64,000 nt of DNA. It comes from JBFLVU01 sp964589625. Lineage in GTDB: Bacteria > Acidobacteriota > UBA4820 > DSQY01. The stretch is taken from the NCBI GenBank assembly GCA_964589625.1, contig CAZPSH010000009.1, positions 50,737 through 114,736 of the forward strand, in the 5' to 3' direction. Position 1 is the first letter of the stretch. Each line of letters opens with the position of its first letter. Both the position numbers and the translations under genes were made by a program. The notes beneath the pieces were generated by a model. That model did not search any database and was not told the origin of the DNA. It saw only the letters and a list, made by a program, of their open reading frames with translations. This document shows positions 25,082 through 33,620 of this stretch, in pieces.

Positions 25082-26440
25082 TCAGCGCAGAGACTTCTCC
25101 CACCGCAGGCGGCGTCCTTCGGCGTCGAAGGCGCATACCCTCACGGAGCTTCCGGCGAGGGGGAAGGTGCCCATGAAGGCGCCGTCCTCGCCCACGGGAA
25201 TCTCCACGTCGTTCACCGTGACCGAAAGGACCGGACGGACGACCCCCCGCACGACCACCGCATCCCCCAGTCCCGTCGCGTCGGCCTCCAGGAACCACCC
25301 GGGGGGAGGCGGCGACGAAGACTCTACCACGACCCTGAAGGGATGTGGGGAGGACCAGGCGCCGGGAGACTCTCCTCCGGCCCGCACCCTCCAGTAGTAG
25401 GTTCCCGGCTCGAAGGCCCCGGCATCCAGGGAGACCCCTGGGACGCCCCGATCCACGAGCAACTGGCGGGCGAAGAGCCGTGAGCGGGACGCCTGAACCC
25501 GAACCTCAGCGGCGCGAGAGGCCTCCCATTGGAAGCGCACGGGCGCCCTTCCCCCCGGAGGCGCCCACAGCACCGCGCCGTCCGGGGGCTTGACGACGGC
25601 TGGCGCGGCGGCCACGCGGCCGCCCTCCTCGATCCCGCCCGCTCCGGCGCGGACCCTCTCCGCGTGAAGGCCCGCCGAGACGGAGCGCGACTCCTCGCCG
25701 GCGGCGACCTCGCAGGTTCCCGCCCGGATCTCGACCCCCAAGGAGCCGCTCTCCCGGCGCACCTCCGCGAAGGCCCCCGGAGACAGCCGAACCTCCGCGC
25801 CCGCACACTCCACCACGGCGGCCCTTTTCTCGGAGAGGGCGTGAGGAGCCTGCAACAGGGCCACACCGGATTCGAGGGCAAGACGCACGGGAGAGTCCGG
25901 GGCGCCGAGCGCCGCCACGCGCAGCGCCCCGCCCGCACGCAAGTCCACGGTCTGGCGGTCTGGAAAGACAAGGAGCAAGGGCCCTCCCCGATCCGCCGCC
26001 ACGAAATCCCCTTCACCGACTCCGGCCCCTTCGCCGATTTCTTCGGAGGCTCCGGAGGGTCCGCGTCTCGTGCCGACCCCTTCGGACAGGAGGGCCACCG
26101 CACGCGGGGCTTCCATCTTGCCGGCTTCCGGTTCGAGCAGGGACAGGGCCTCCTCGGCCGCTCGAAGGCTCTCGGTCCGGCGCCCCGAATCGAGGTCCGA
26201 CTGGGCCTGGGCCAGGAGCGTTGCGGCCCTCTCCAGAAATTCCCGGTGGCCGTTCTGCGCCCCCCTGGCGCGGAGGTCGTCGAGCAGCGCCCGCCCCCTC
26301 TCCACGGCCGAGGACGCGGCGGCCCGGTCCGCTTCCACATGGAGTCTGTAGAGGTGGATGCCCCAGCCCGCGGCGGCCAGCAGCACGAGCGCCGCGAGCC
26401 CCCAGAAGAGAAGGTTGATCCGATGGGCGAGTCGCGACAT
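25082..26440 (-). CDS. membrane-anchored FecR-domain protein
   Basis: 452 residues. An N-terminal membrane segment (LLFWGLAALVLLAAAGWGIHLY) is followed by a helical region rich in Ala/Glu/Arg (residues 30-110), a FecR-like region (DFVAADRGGPLLLVFPDRQTVDLRAGG onward, about 145-290) and two Ig/FNIII-like modules (PDGAVLWAPPGGRAPVRFQW; GTYYWRVRAGG). FecR domains elsewhere relay signals to ECF sigma factors, but none is encoded nearby, so this is more like the structural FecR proteins of cell-surface systems. GGAGGAACAG precedes the ATG at 26440; the frame is open further upstream but without homology. Confidence 0.75.
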   Translation of the reverse strand: MSRLAHRINLLFWGLAALVLLAAAGWGIHLYRLHVEADRAAASSAVERGRALLDDLRARGAQNGHREFLERAATLLAQAQSDLDSGRRTESLRAAEEALSLLEPEAGKMEAPRAVALLSEGVGTRRGPSGASEEIGEGAGVGEGDFVAADRGGPLLLVFPDRQTVDLRAGGALRVAALGAPDSPVRLALESGVALLQAPHALSEKRAAVVECAGAEVRLSPGAFAEVRRESGSLGVEIRAGTCEVAAGEESRSVSAGLHAERVRAGAGGIEEGGRVAAAPAVVKPPDGAVLWAPPGGRAPVRFQWEASRAAEVRVQASRSRLFARQLLVDRGVPGVSLDAGAFEPGTYYWRVRAGGESPGAWSSPHPFRVVVESSSPPPPGWFLEADATGLGDAVVVRGVVRPVLSVTVNDVEIPVGEDGAFMGTFPLAGSSVRVCAFDAEGRRLRWEKSLR

Positions 26441-26504
26441 CTGTTCCTCCAGCCCACGGGGGGCTCCACCGGTCCGGACGCTCGGCTCGATCCGCCTGTA
26501 AGGT

Positions 26505-26533
26505 AAGATAGCCCAGCCCGAAGCCCAACTCAA
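26505..26533 (-). promoter_or_regulatory. possible promoter of the FecR-like gene
   Basis: TTGAGT (26533-26528) and TATCTT (26510-26505) on the minus strand with 17 bases between; four of six matches in each box. Confidence 0.42.
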
Positions 26534-26615
26534 TGCTTGCCACTGGCACGGCGACCGGGTACGCTGTCTCCTCGCCGCGCGCGCCCAGGGCCGGCGGACC
26601 CAGGAAGGGGGAACG

Positions 26616-28664
26616 ATGAACGCCAAGGAAAGCCGCGGATCCCAGCCGCTCCAATTGCCAGAAAACGCTTACCGCCCGTTGAATCCGGGAGAGACCTACA
26701 CGCCGGTCATTCACCAGGAGACGGGCATCGCCGAGGTCACCCGCCGGTCCGTGGTTTTCGGCCTCCTGATGATCGTGATCTTCTCGGCGGCGGCGAGCTA
26801 CATTGCCCTGAAGCTGGGACAGGGGATCGAGACGGCCATCCCCATCAGCATCCTCGCCGTCGGCTTTTCGGCCGTGGCCCGCCGGAAGAGCCTCCTCATC
26901 GAAAACGTGAACATCCTCGCCATCAGCGCCACGTCCGGGATCGTGGTGGGCGGGTCCGTCTTCGTGATGCCGGCCATCTTCATGCTGGGCCTCGACAAGG
27001 GGCAGACCTCCTTGGAACTCTTCCTTCAGATTTTCCTGGTCCCCTTCCTGGGAGCGGTCCTCGGCGTCCTCTTTCTGATCCCCTTCCGTAAGTACTTCAC
27101 GCAGGAGATGCACGGCAAGCTTCCCTTCCCCGAGGGCACGGCTACGACGGAGATTCTTGTGGCTGGGGAGAAGGGCGGCAGCCAGGCCAAGGTCCTTGTC
27201 TATGCGCTGGGTCTTGGCATCGTCCTCGACTACCTTGCGCTGGCCTTCAAGACCTGGAGCGACGTGTTCACAACGGCTTCCATTCCCGCCCTCCAGGGCT
27301 TCACGCAGAAGGTCAAAGGCGTCTTCGCCATGAACACCTCGGCGGCCGTGCTGGGCCTCGGGGTGATCATCGGCGTGAAGTACGCCTCCATCATCATGGC
27401 CGGCTCCCTGCTCTCCTACTTCGTCCTCGTTCCCCTCTTCGGCTCCATCAGCCCCGACTATGCCGCCGCGACCTACCGGGATATCTTCTTCAATTTCACG
27501 GACGCATCCGGCGCGCTGCATCCGGGTGTCCGAAACATCGGCATCGGCGGGATCTTCGCCGCGGGGGTCATTTCCATCCTCAAGATGTCGGGCGTGATCA
27601 AGCAGGCCCTCCAGCAGGTGCTCGCCCAGCTCTTCAAGAGGCACGAGGGCGCCGAGGGCGGTTCCCGCCTCGACCGCGACATCAAGATGTCCACCGTCTT
27701 CGCCCTCATCGTGGCCCTAGCCGTCGCCATCTTCCTTTACTTCTGGCTGGTCGTCGTTCACGGACAGCCGGGGGCCTTCGGCCTCGCCTTGGTGTCCCTC
27801 GCCCTGACCTTCCTCATCGTGTTCCTCTTCTCCGCCGTCTCGGCGTGGGCCGTGGCCATGATCTCCGTCACGCCCATTTCGGGCATGACGCTCACCACGC
27901 TCATCATCGGGGCCGTGACGCTCGCTGCCCTCGGGCTCAAGGGCGGGGCGGGGATGCTGGCCATCCTTCTCATCGGCGGGGTGGTCTGCACGGCCCTCTC
28001 CATGTCGGGCTCCCTGGTCACGCAGTTCAAGATCGGCCACTGGCTCGGGTCCACCCCGAAGTCCATCCAGTGGAGCAACATCGCGGGATCCGCCCTGGCC
28101 AGCCTCACCGTGACGGCCGTCATCATGCTCTTTGCCAGGGTGTACGGCTTCGGGACCCCCACGCCCGAGCACACCTCTCCGCTTCCGGCTCCGCAGGCCG
28201 GCGCCATGGCCGCCGTGGCCAATGCTTTCATGGGCGGGCAGGACGTCCCTTGGCTGTTTTATGGCATCGGCGCCGTCATCGCTGTGATCGTCTCCATGCT
28301 CGGCATCTCCGCCCTCGCCTTCGCCCTCGGGATGTACCTACCCATCGAACTCAACAGCCCCATCCTCCTCGGGGCCTGCGTGGGATGGCTCATCCAGCAT
28401 TCGACGAAGGACGAGAAGCGAGCCAAGGTATGGAACGACAAATCCATCCTGCTCGCCTCGGGGTTCATCGCCGGAGGCGCCCTGGCGGGGGTCTTCGACG
28501 GCGTCACCAAGATGTTCGTGGACGACGAGACCTTCGGCTTTGCGGCTTGGATGCCCGGCCTGTTCACCGAGAGTTTCCGCAACTGGGTGGGACTCGCGGT
28601 CTTCCTGGCCCTTGCCGCGTTCCTTTACTGGGACGCCAGGCGGGAGAAGAAGGGTGCGGCCTGA
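26616..28664 (+). CDS. OPT-family oligopeptide transporter
   Basis: 682 residues, about 14-16 membrane segments. The OPT signature is seen in TRRSVVFGLLMIVIFSAAASYIALKLGQGIETAIP, GKLPFPEGTATTEILVAGE near residue 170, and the MSGSLVTQFKIGHWLGSTPKSIQW block near residue 470. Members take up peptides or peptide-metal complexes using the proton gradient. It stands alone, divergent from the FecR-like gene and convergent with the unknown gene to its right. Confidence 0.92.
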   Translation: MNAKESRGSQPLQLPENAYRPLNPGETYTPVIHQETGIAEVTRRSVVFGLLMIVIFSAAASYIALKLGQGIETAIPISILAVGFSAVARRKSLLIENVNILAISATSGIVVGGSVFVMPAIFMLGLDKGQTSLELFLQIFLVPFLGAVLGVLFLIPFRKYFTQEMHGKLPFPEGTATTEILVAGEKGGSQAKVLVYALGLGIVLDYLALAFKTWSDVFTTASIPALQGFTQKVKGVFAMNTSAAVLGLGVIIGVKYASIIMAGSLLSYFVLVPLFGSISPDYAAATYRDIFFNFTDASGALHPGVRNIGIGGIFAAGVISILKMSGVIKQALQQVLAQLFKRHEGAEGGSRLDRDIKMSTVFALIVALAVAIFLYFWLVVVHGQPGAFGLALVSLALTFLIVFLFSAVSAWAVAMISVTPISGMTLTTLIIGAVTLAALGLKGGAGMLAILLIGGVVCTALSMSGSLVTQFKIGHWLGSTPKSIQWSNIAGSALASLTVTAVIMLFARVYGFGTPTPEHTSPLPAPQAGAMAAVANAFMGGQDVPWLFYGIGAVIAVIVSMLGISALAFALGMYLPIELNSPILLGACVGWLIQHSTKDEKRAKVWNDKSILLASGFIAGGALAGVFDGVTKMFVDDETFGFAAWMPGLFTESFRNWVGLAVFLALAAFLYWDARREKKGAA

Positions 28665-28688
28665 GGCGCTACCCCTTCTTCAGGCCGC
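28656..28688. terminator. possible bidirectional terminator between convergent genes
   Basis: GCGGCCTGA (28656-28664) and TCAGGCCGC (28680-28688) form a nine-base stem with a 15-base loop. The arms contain the OPT stop codon and the 3' end of the opposing gene. T runs are poor. Confidence 0.4.
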
Positions 28689-29604
28689 GCCGTTCCAGGA
28701 TCTTGGAGGCCTCGGCCAGAACGTCCCGCACCTCGGGCACGTGGAACCCAAGCTTCTCCTCCGGCAGGTCCTCGCGCCCGTCCAGTGCCCGAAGGGTGAG
28801 CCCGGCGAGGTAGGAGCCGTCGGCCGTCCAACCCCGCTCCATGGATTCCAGAGCACTGCGGACGGCGTCGAGATTCTCCGGCCCCGCGCCCGCGATCTTG
28901 CCGGCCAGAATCCGCAGGTTCTCCGTCCCGTAGTCGTTTCCAAAGGCTCCGACAGGGGGCCAGAGCACCGCCTCGTAGAGGTCATCGAGAATCCGGCGGC
29001 CCACTCCGTCGGAGGGCTCCACGTCCCGCGCGCAGGACCGGGCCAGAAGATCCACGGAGAAGCGCAGGTGCGCCGCCCCCAAGGGCCCTTCGCCCGGGGC
29101 GGACTGGGGATAGGTCCCCTCGGCGAGCGGCTGGCTGAGAAGGGCCGCGCCCAGCAGGTACCGGGGGAGAAGCGGATCCCCCTCGCGCCGCGTCATCCAG
29201 CTCCCGGCGAACTGGGGAAAGGGGTCGGGCGGATCCAGGACGAAACCCATGAGGTGGGAGGGACAGGCCACGAAGAAGTCCAGACCCTCGCCTCCGGGGG
29301 GCGTGACGGCGGTGCCCATGCCGCACTCGGTCAGGTCTCCCTCCCGCCAGTAGGGTGCGAGCTCGGCGGAGGCCCAGAACCGGCCCAGCCAAAGGGCCAA
29401 GTAGACGCCCGCGCTCAGTGCGAAATCCTTGAGCTCCAGAGATGGGTCCTCCGTGCCGTAGTGGGGCTGGAGGAGGTGGTCGAGGACGTAGACATCGGGA
29501 AACTCACCGGTCAACGTCGCCTTTCCCCCCGTCATGCCGGCCACGTGAGCCACGAACTCCCTTCCCACGGCCGCGGCGGATTCCAGCGACAGGCTTCGAT
29601 TCAC
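28669..29604 (-). CDS. protein of unknown function, coupled to a PAS kinase
   Basis: 311 residues, no signal peptide or membrane segment, no motif I recognise. The sequence looks like a mixed alpha/beta globular protein (for example VYVLDHLLQPHYGTEDPSLELK, GLDFFVACPSHLMGFVLDPPDP, AVLWPPVGAFGNDYGTENLRIL). It starts at a GTG (29604) with a clear GGAGG, overlapping the stop of the PAS kinase as GTGA. That coupling suggests the two proteins work in one pathway. Possibly a regulatory or sensing partner; no function is claimed. Confidence 0.75.
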   Translation of the reverse strand: MNRSLSLESAAAVGREFVAHVAGMTGGKATLTGEFPDVYVLDHLLQPHYGTEDPSLELKDFALSAGVYLALWLGRFWASAELAPYWREGDLTECGMGTAVTPPGGEGLDFFVACPSHLMGFVLDPPDPFPQFAGSWMTRREGDPLLPRYLLGAALLSQPLAEGTYPQSAPGEGPLGAAHLRFSVDLLARSCARDVEPSDGVGRRILDDLYEAVLWPPVGAFGNDYGTENLRILAGKIAGAGPENLDAVRSALESMERGWTADGSYLAGLTLRALDGREDLPEEKLGFHVPEVRDVLAEASKILERRGLKKG

Positions 29605-32600
29605 GTTCGCACCCCTCCCCCAAGACGGCCGGGCGCGCGCGGCCTGTCCTCCTCCGCCAGGGGCAGGGAGAAACAGACGGTCGCGCCCGGGCTTCCCTCG
29701 TTGTCTTGAATCCACACCCTTCCCCCGTGGTCCTCCACGGTCCGCAGAACGATGGCCAGACCCAGCCCCGCCCTCTTGCCGGAGGAGGAGACGAAGGGGT
29801 CGAAGGCGCGCTCCAGGATCCCCTCCGGGAAGCCGGTCCCGCGGTCCTCCACGCGGAGGACGACCTCTTCCCCCAACCCTTCGGCGTCCACTCGGATCGG
29901 CGATCCAGCGGGGGAAAACCTCAGGGCGTTCTCGATCACGTGGACGAGTGCCCTCACGATCCTGGGCCCGTTCACCCGCACCCGGAGGCCCGCGCCGAGG
30001 GCGCCGAGGCTGACCCGGCAGCCCTCCCCCGGGATTTCCCACTCCACGGCGTCGAGGGCTTCGCGGATCAGGAGGTCCACCCGTCGGGCCTCCCTCTGGG
30101 CGGCCCCGTCCTCACGGCCAAGGTCCGTCAGGTCGCGGAGGAGGTCCGACAGCCGCTGAACCTGCTCCGTTATCACGTCGAGGTAGGGATCCGCCGGCGT
30201 TCCGCTCCCCAGTTTCCGCTGGAGGGCCTGCACGGTCACGCCCAGGGCGATGATCGGCTCCTCCGCCTCCCGCGCCACCTTCGACGTCAGTTTGCCCGCG
30301 AGTTCCATTTCCCGGTAGCGCGCGAGCCGCTCCTCCAACTGGAGACGGCGCGTGATGTCCTGGCAGAGGCCGTAGACCTCCACCACTTTTCCGTCCCTCA
30401 GCACCGGCTTCTCGTAGGCCTCGATGATCAGACGCCGGCCCTCCTTGTGACGGATCTCCCACCGGAGAGGGGGTGGGGTGACACCTGCCCGGAGGCACCT
30501 CTCTGAGATCCGGTCGCTTTCGGCGTTCATGGGATGGTCCGTCACCAGGGGCTCCCGCGGGCCCTGAAAGTACTCGGGAGGGTATCCCGTCAGGGCCTCA
30601 TAGTTCGGGGAAATGTAGGTGAAACGGCTCTCCGCGTCGTGGACATAGAAGTAGCAGTCCGGGACGCTCTCCACGATGTGGCGGAAGCGGGCCTCGCTCT
30701 CCCTGAGGGCCTCCTGCTCCCTCCTCCGGTCCGTGACGTCGCGCGCGATGCCGCACAGGCCCACGACTCTGCCGTTCGGGTCGCGGATGGGGACCTTCAC
30801 CGTGTGAAAGGCGTGGAGCCCGTCGGCCATGGGCTTCACGGGTTCCTCCTCGACCGCCTCGCCCGCAAGGACCCGGCGGTCCACCTCGTGGATGTGGGCC
30901 CCCACCTCGGGGCCGAAAAGGTCCGCGTCGCTCTTGCCCGCGATCTCCTCAACAGGGATCCCCAGGAGGCGCGCCATGGCCGGGTTGCCCTGGACATAGC
31001 GCAAGTTTTCGTCTTTGAGGAAGATGGAGTCGGGCGCCCCCTCGAAGAAGGCCCGGAGGCGCCGCTCCGACATTTCGAGGTCGGACAGCGCCCGCACTTC
31101 GGACGTAACGTCTCGCAAGGTCAAAAGGAGTGCCCCCCGATTCCGGTAGACGGTCCAGGAACCGTTGCAGTCGATCTGGATGATGGAGCCATCAACCCGG
31201 AGGGCCGAGCAGCGATGCACGGCGCCTTCGCCTCCCGAACGGATTTGGGCGGCGCGGTCAACAACCCCCCGACGATCCTCCGGGACCAGCAGGTCCACCA
31301 GGGGTCTCCCCAAGAGCGGGTCCGGCGAGCTGTACCCGAAGATCGCTCCGAGGGCCGTATTCGCGGCAACGATTTTCAGGCCGTCCGGCTCCACCACGGC
31401 GATCCCGTCCAAGACGCCCTCGAAGATCGCGCGGAAGGCCTCCTCGCTCGACTTCAGGGCCTCCTCGTGCGCTTTCTGAGCGGACACGTCGCGGACCGAA
31501 CAGATGAGGAGGCGGCCCCGATCCACGTACGTGAGGGACAGGGACTCGAAGAGACCCTCCCCGTCCTGCTTTCGCCCCTTCAATTCCCCGGACCAGTACC
31601 CCACTCTCTTTAGGTGGGGGAACACCAAGTCCTGCAGTTTCGAGTACTCGTCGGGCGGATAGAGGTCGGACCACCTCCTGCCGGCTAGGTCTACGGGAGC
31701 TTCGAAGCCGTGGATGTGAGCGAAGGCGGGATTCACGTAAAGGAACTCCCCCGAGGGATTCAGGAGCGCGAGCCCGTCAATGCTCGCATCCAGGGCCCTG
31801 TAAAGGGTTTGAAGCTCCTGCTGGTTGAGCTTGTGCTCCGTGATTTCCCTGCGAATCAGGAGGATGCCCTCTTCCGGCCCGCCCTCCTTCAAGGGATGGG
31901 CGATGATCAATTGCCAGGAGGGAGTCTCCTTCCAGGAGCACAGGTACTCCAAGGAGTATCCGGAACGGCGCCCCGCCGCGACCGCCCGCAGACCCTCCTC
32001 CAGGTCGGACGCGGAAGGACGCCCGGACCGGTGGGAGCGCATCAGCGCCTCCAGGAAGTTCCCGCCCTCCTCCGCTTCACACAGCCCAAACCCCGCGGCG
32101 TCTTCCTTTCTCCAAGCCGCGTTGGCGAAGGTGACCCGCCCTTCGCCATCCAGGAGGCAGACCTGGAGGGCGGGGCTTTGAAGCGCGGACAGCATGGCCT
32201 GTGAGGGCTCGGGGACCACCTGCCTCACCATCCCCCGCACGGCCAGCACCTCTCCGGATTCCCCGCAGGCGACCGAAGCGTTGACCTCCAGGACCTTGGA
32301 TGCCCCTTCCGCGAGGATCACGTTCAGGGCCTTCACGGCCACGGGGGAGCCGGATCGATAGGCCTGCCGGAAGATCCCGTAGAAGTCCTGGGCGGAATCC
32401 GGAGCGAGGACCTCCGTGTAGTGGCGGCCGACGAGGCGCGGCGAACCGCCTGCGAAAATCGATTCGGCGATCGGAGAGGCCCACGTCACGACGCCGCGGG
32501 GGCCCAGTTCGAGAAGACCCCACCCGGCCGCTTCCACCCACTCGGGTCCAAACCCCGGGGGCGCACCCACTCGGGCCGCGGCTTTACCGCCCCTCCCGTT

Positions 32601-32615
32601 GGCATCTTCGCCCAT
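29601..32615 (-). CDS. multi-PAS sensor with degenerate histidine-kinase core (no phospho-acceptor His)
   Basis: 1004 residues, cytosolic. Five or six PAS domains (for example SIDGLALLNPSGEFLYVNPAFAHIHGF, ILDGIAVVEPDGLK..., DSIFLKDENLRYVQGNPAMARLLG) precede a kinase core. The ATP-binding part is intact: N box VIENALRFSPAG, G1 VEDRGTGFPEG, G2 GLGLAIV. The H box reads KVAREAEEPIIALG: the invariant His of VAHE is Arg782 (codon CGG at 30272-30270). ATG at 32615 has GGGAGA before it; an upstream GTG at 32666 is possible. It may regulate another kinase by dimerising rather than phosphorylating itself. Confidence 0.85.
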   Translation of the reverse strand: MGEDANGRGGKAAARVGAPPGFGPEWVEAAGWGLLELGPRGVVTWASPIAESIFAGGSPRLVGRHYTEVLAPDSAQDFYGIFRQAYRSGSPVAVKALNVILAEGASKVLEVNASVACGESGEVLAVRGMVRQVVPEPSQAMLSALQSPALQVCLLDGEGRVTFANAAWRKEDAAGFGLCEAEEGGNFLEALMRSHRSGRPSASDLEEGLRAVAAGRRSGYSLEYLCSWKETPSWQLIIAHPLKEGGPEEGILLIRREITEHKLNQQELQTLYRALDASIDGLALLNPSGEFLYVNPAFAHIHGFEAPVDLAGRRWSDLYPPDEYSKLQDLVFPHLKRVGYWSGELKGRKQDGEGLFESLSLTYVDRGRLLICSVRDVSAQKAHEEALKSSEEAFRAIFEGVLDGIAVVEPDGLKIVAANTALGAIFGYSSPDPLLGRPLVDLLVPEDRRGVVDRAAQIRSGGEGAVHRCSALRVDGSIIQIDCNGSWTVYRNRGALLLTLRDVTSEVRALSDLEMSERRLRAFFEGAPDSIFLKDENLRYVQGNPAMARLLGIPVEEIAGKSDADLFGPEVGAHIHEVDRRVLAGEAVEEEPVKPMADGLHAFHTVKVPIRDPNGRVVGLCGIARDVTDRRREQEALRESEARFRHIVESVPDCYFYVHDAESRFTYISPNYEALTGYPPEYFQGPREPLVTDHPMNAESDRISERCLRAGVTPPPLRWEIRHKEGRRLIIEAYEKPVLRDGKVVEVYGLCQDITRRLQLEERLARYREMELAGKLTSKVAREAEEPIIALGVTVQALQRKLGSGTPADPYLDVITEQVQRLSDLLRDLTDLGREDGAAQREARRVDLLIREALDAVEWEIPGEGCRVSLGALGAGLRVRVNGPRIVRALVHVIENALRFSPAGSPIRVDAEGLGEEVVLRVEDRGTGFPEGILERAFDPFVSSSGKRAGLGLAIVLRTVEDHGGRVWIQDNEGSPGATVCFSLPLAEEDRPRAPGRLGGGVRT

Positions 32616-32875
32616 GGATCTCCCGTCCACCGCCCCGATCTCCGCCCCAGGCGGCATCTCCAACACGGCGGCTGGTTTGCGGCGATTCTAGCACGACCCC
32701 GAGGGAATGGGCACGGGCCGCCGGAGGGAGGGAAACGGCTCTCCGTCTCATCATTGCGCCGGACTTCATCCCTCCGTTCTCGATTCCGAGACACGCGGGC
32801 GCGGCCGGGCTCATCAGGGGCCAGACATCTCCCTTGTTTTCACCGAGTCGCGGGGGCTCCCCTCGAACGCCGACC

Positions 32876-32892
32876 TTGGCACGTTCCCTGCA
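32876..32892 (+). promoter_or_regulatory. sigma-54 (-24/-12) promoter
   Basis: TTGGCACGTTCCCTGCA fits the sigma-54 consensus: GG at 32878-32879 and GC at 32890-32891 are exactly ten bases apart, and the -24 box TTGGCACG is perfect. Transcription would start about 15 bases before the response-regulator ATG at 32918. The NtrC-type activator two genes downstream carries an intact GAFTGA loop and is a natural candidate activator. Confidence 0.75.
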
Positions 32893-32917
32893 ATCGATGG
32901 ACCGGGAGGATAGGACC

Positions 32918-33598
32918 ATGAGCCAAGCACTCGCCAGCATCTTCGCGGAAAAGGACGCGCGCGCGGGCGCATACGACGTCTTCTGCACGCGCTGTGGCGC
33001 CCTGTACGACGCCACGGCGTCCGATTGGTGCGCGTGCATCACCGACAATCCCACCTTCGTCTGCCCACACTGCGGCAGCTGTTTCTGCAGCGAAGGACCC
33101 GAATTTCGAAGACGGTTCTGGGAATCGGCGCCCGAGGAACTCCTGCGCAGACGCTTCGCCAAGAAAGGGTTTCGGTCGACGCTGGAGCCGCCCCTGGAGG
33201 AAGGGAATCCCCTGCGAAGGCCCCTGATCCTCGTGGCGGACGACGAACTCGACACGCGGCTCGTGGCCTACCGCGTCCTCATGGCCCTTGGGTACGGAGT
33301 GGTCCTGGCGAAGAACGGGATGGAGGCCATCCACCTCGCGCGGAAGTACCGGCCGGACCTCGTCCTAACGGATCAAATGATGCCCGTTTTGGACGGGAAG
33401 CACATGTGCAAGAGGCTGAAGGAGGACCCGGAAACGCGGGAGATCCCGATCATCCTGATGACCGGCCTCTACAAGAGGGAGAGCCAGCGGATCGAGGTCC
33501 TCAGGGAGTTCAAAGCCGACGATTTCCTGACCAAGCCCATCCCCTTCGAGCGGCTCGGCGAGGTGATGGAGGGCTGGCTGACCCCCGTCGGCCGCTGA
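32918..33598 (+). CDS. response regulator with N-terminal zinc-ribbon
   Basis: 226 residues. The first 60 residues contain seven cysteines in pairs (C23/C26, C38/C40, C49/C52, C55/C57), read as VFCTRCGALYD and FVCPHCGSCFCSEG, a probable zinc-binding module. A receiver domain follows (ILVADDELDTRLVAYRVLMALGYGV; phospho-acceptor Asp152 in VLTDQMMP; LMTG; conserved Lys in DDFLTKPI). No DNA-binding output domain is present. GGGAGG precedes the ATG. First gene of the unit behind the sigma-54 promoter, 22 bases before the histidine kinase. Confidence 0.88.
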   Translation: MSQALASIFAEKDARAGAYDVFCTRCGALYDATASDWCACITDNPTFVCPHCGSCFCSEGPEFRRRFWESAPEELLRRRFAKKGFRSTLEPPLEEGNPLRRPLILVADDELDTRLVAYRVLMALGYGVVLAKNGMEAIHLARKYRPDLVLTDQMMPVLDGKHMCKRLKEDPETREIPIILMTGLYKRESQRIEVLREFKADDFLTKPIPFERLGEVMEGWLTPVGR

Positions 33599-33620
33599 TC
33601 CCTTGAGGCGTGGAAATCCC

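Noticed and set aside
25082..26440. FecR domain considered as part of an ECF sigma/FecR iron-transport system
   Set aside because: No ECF sigma factor, TonB receptor or iron gene is nearby.
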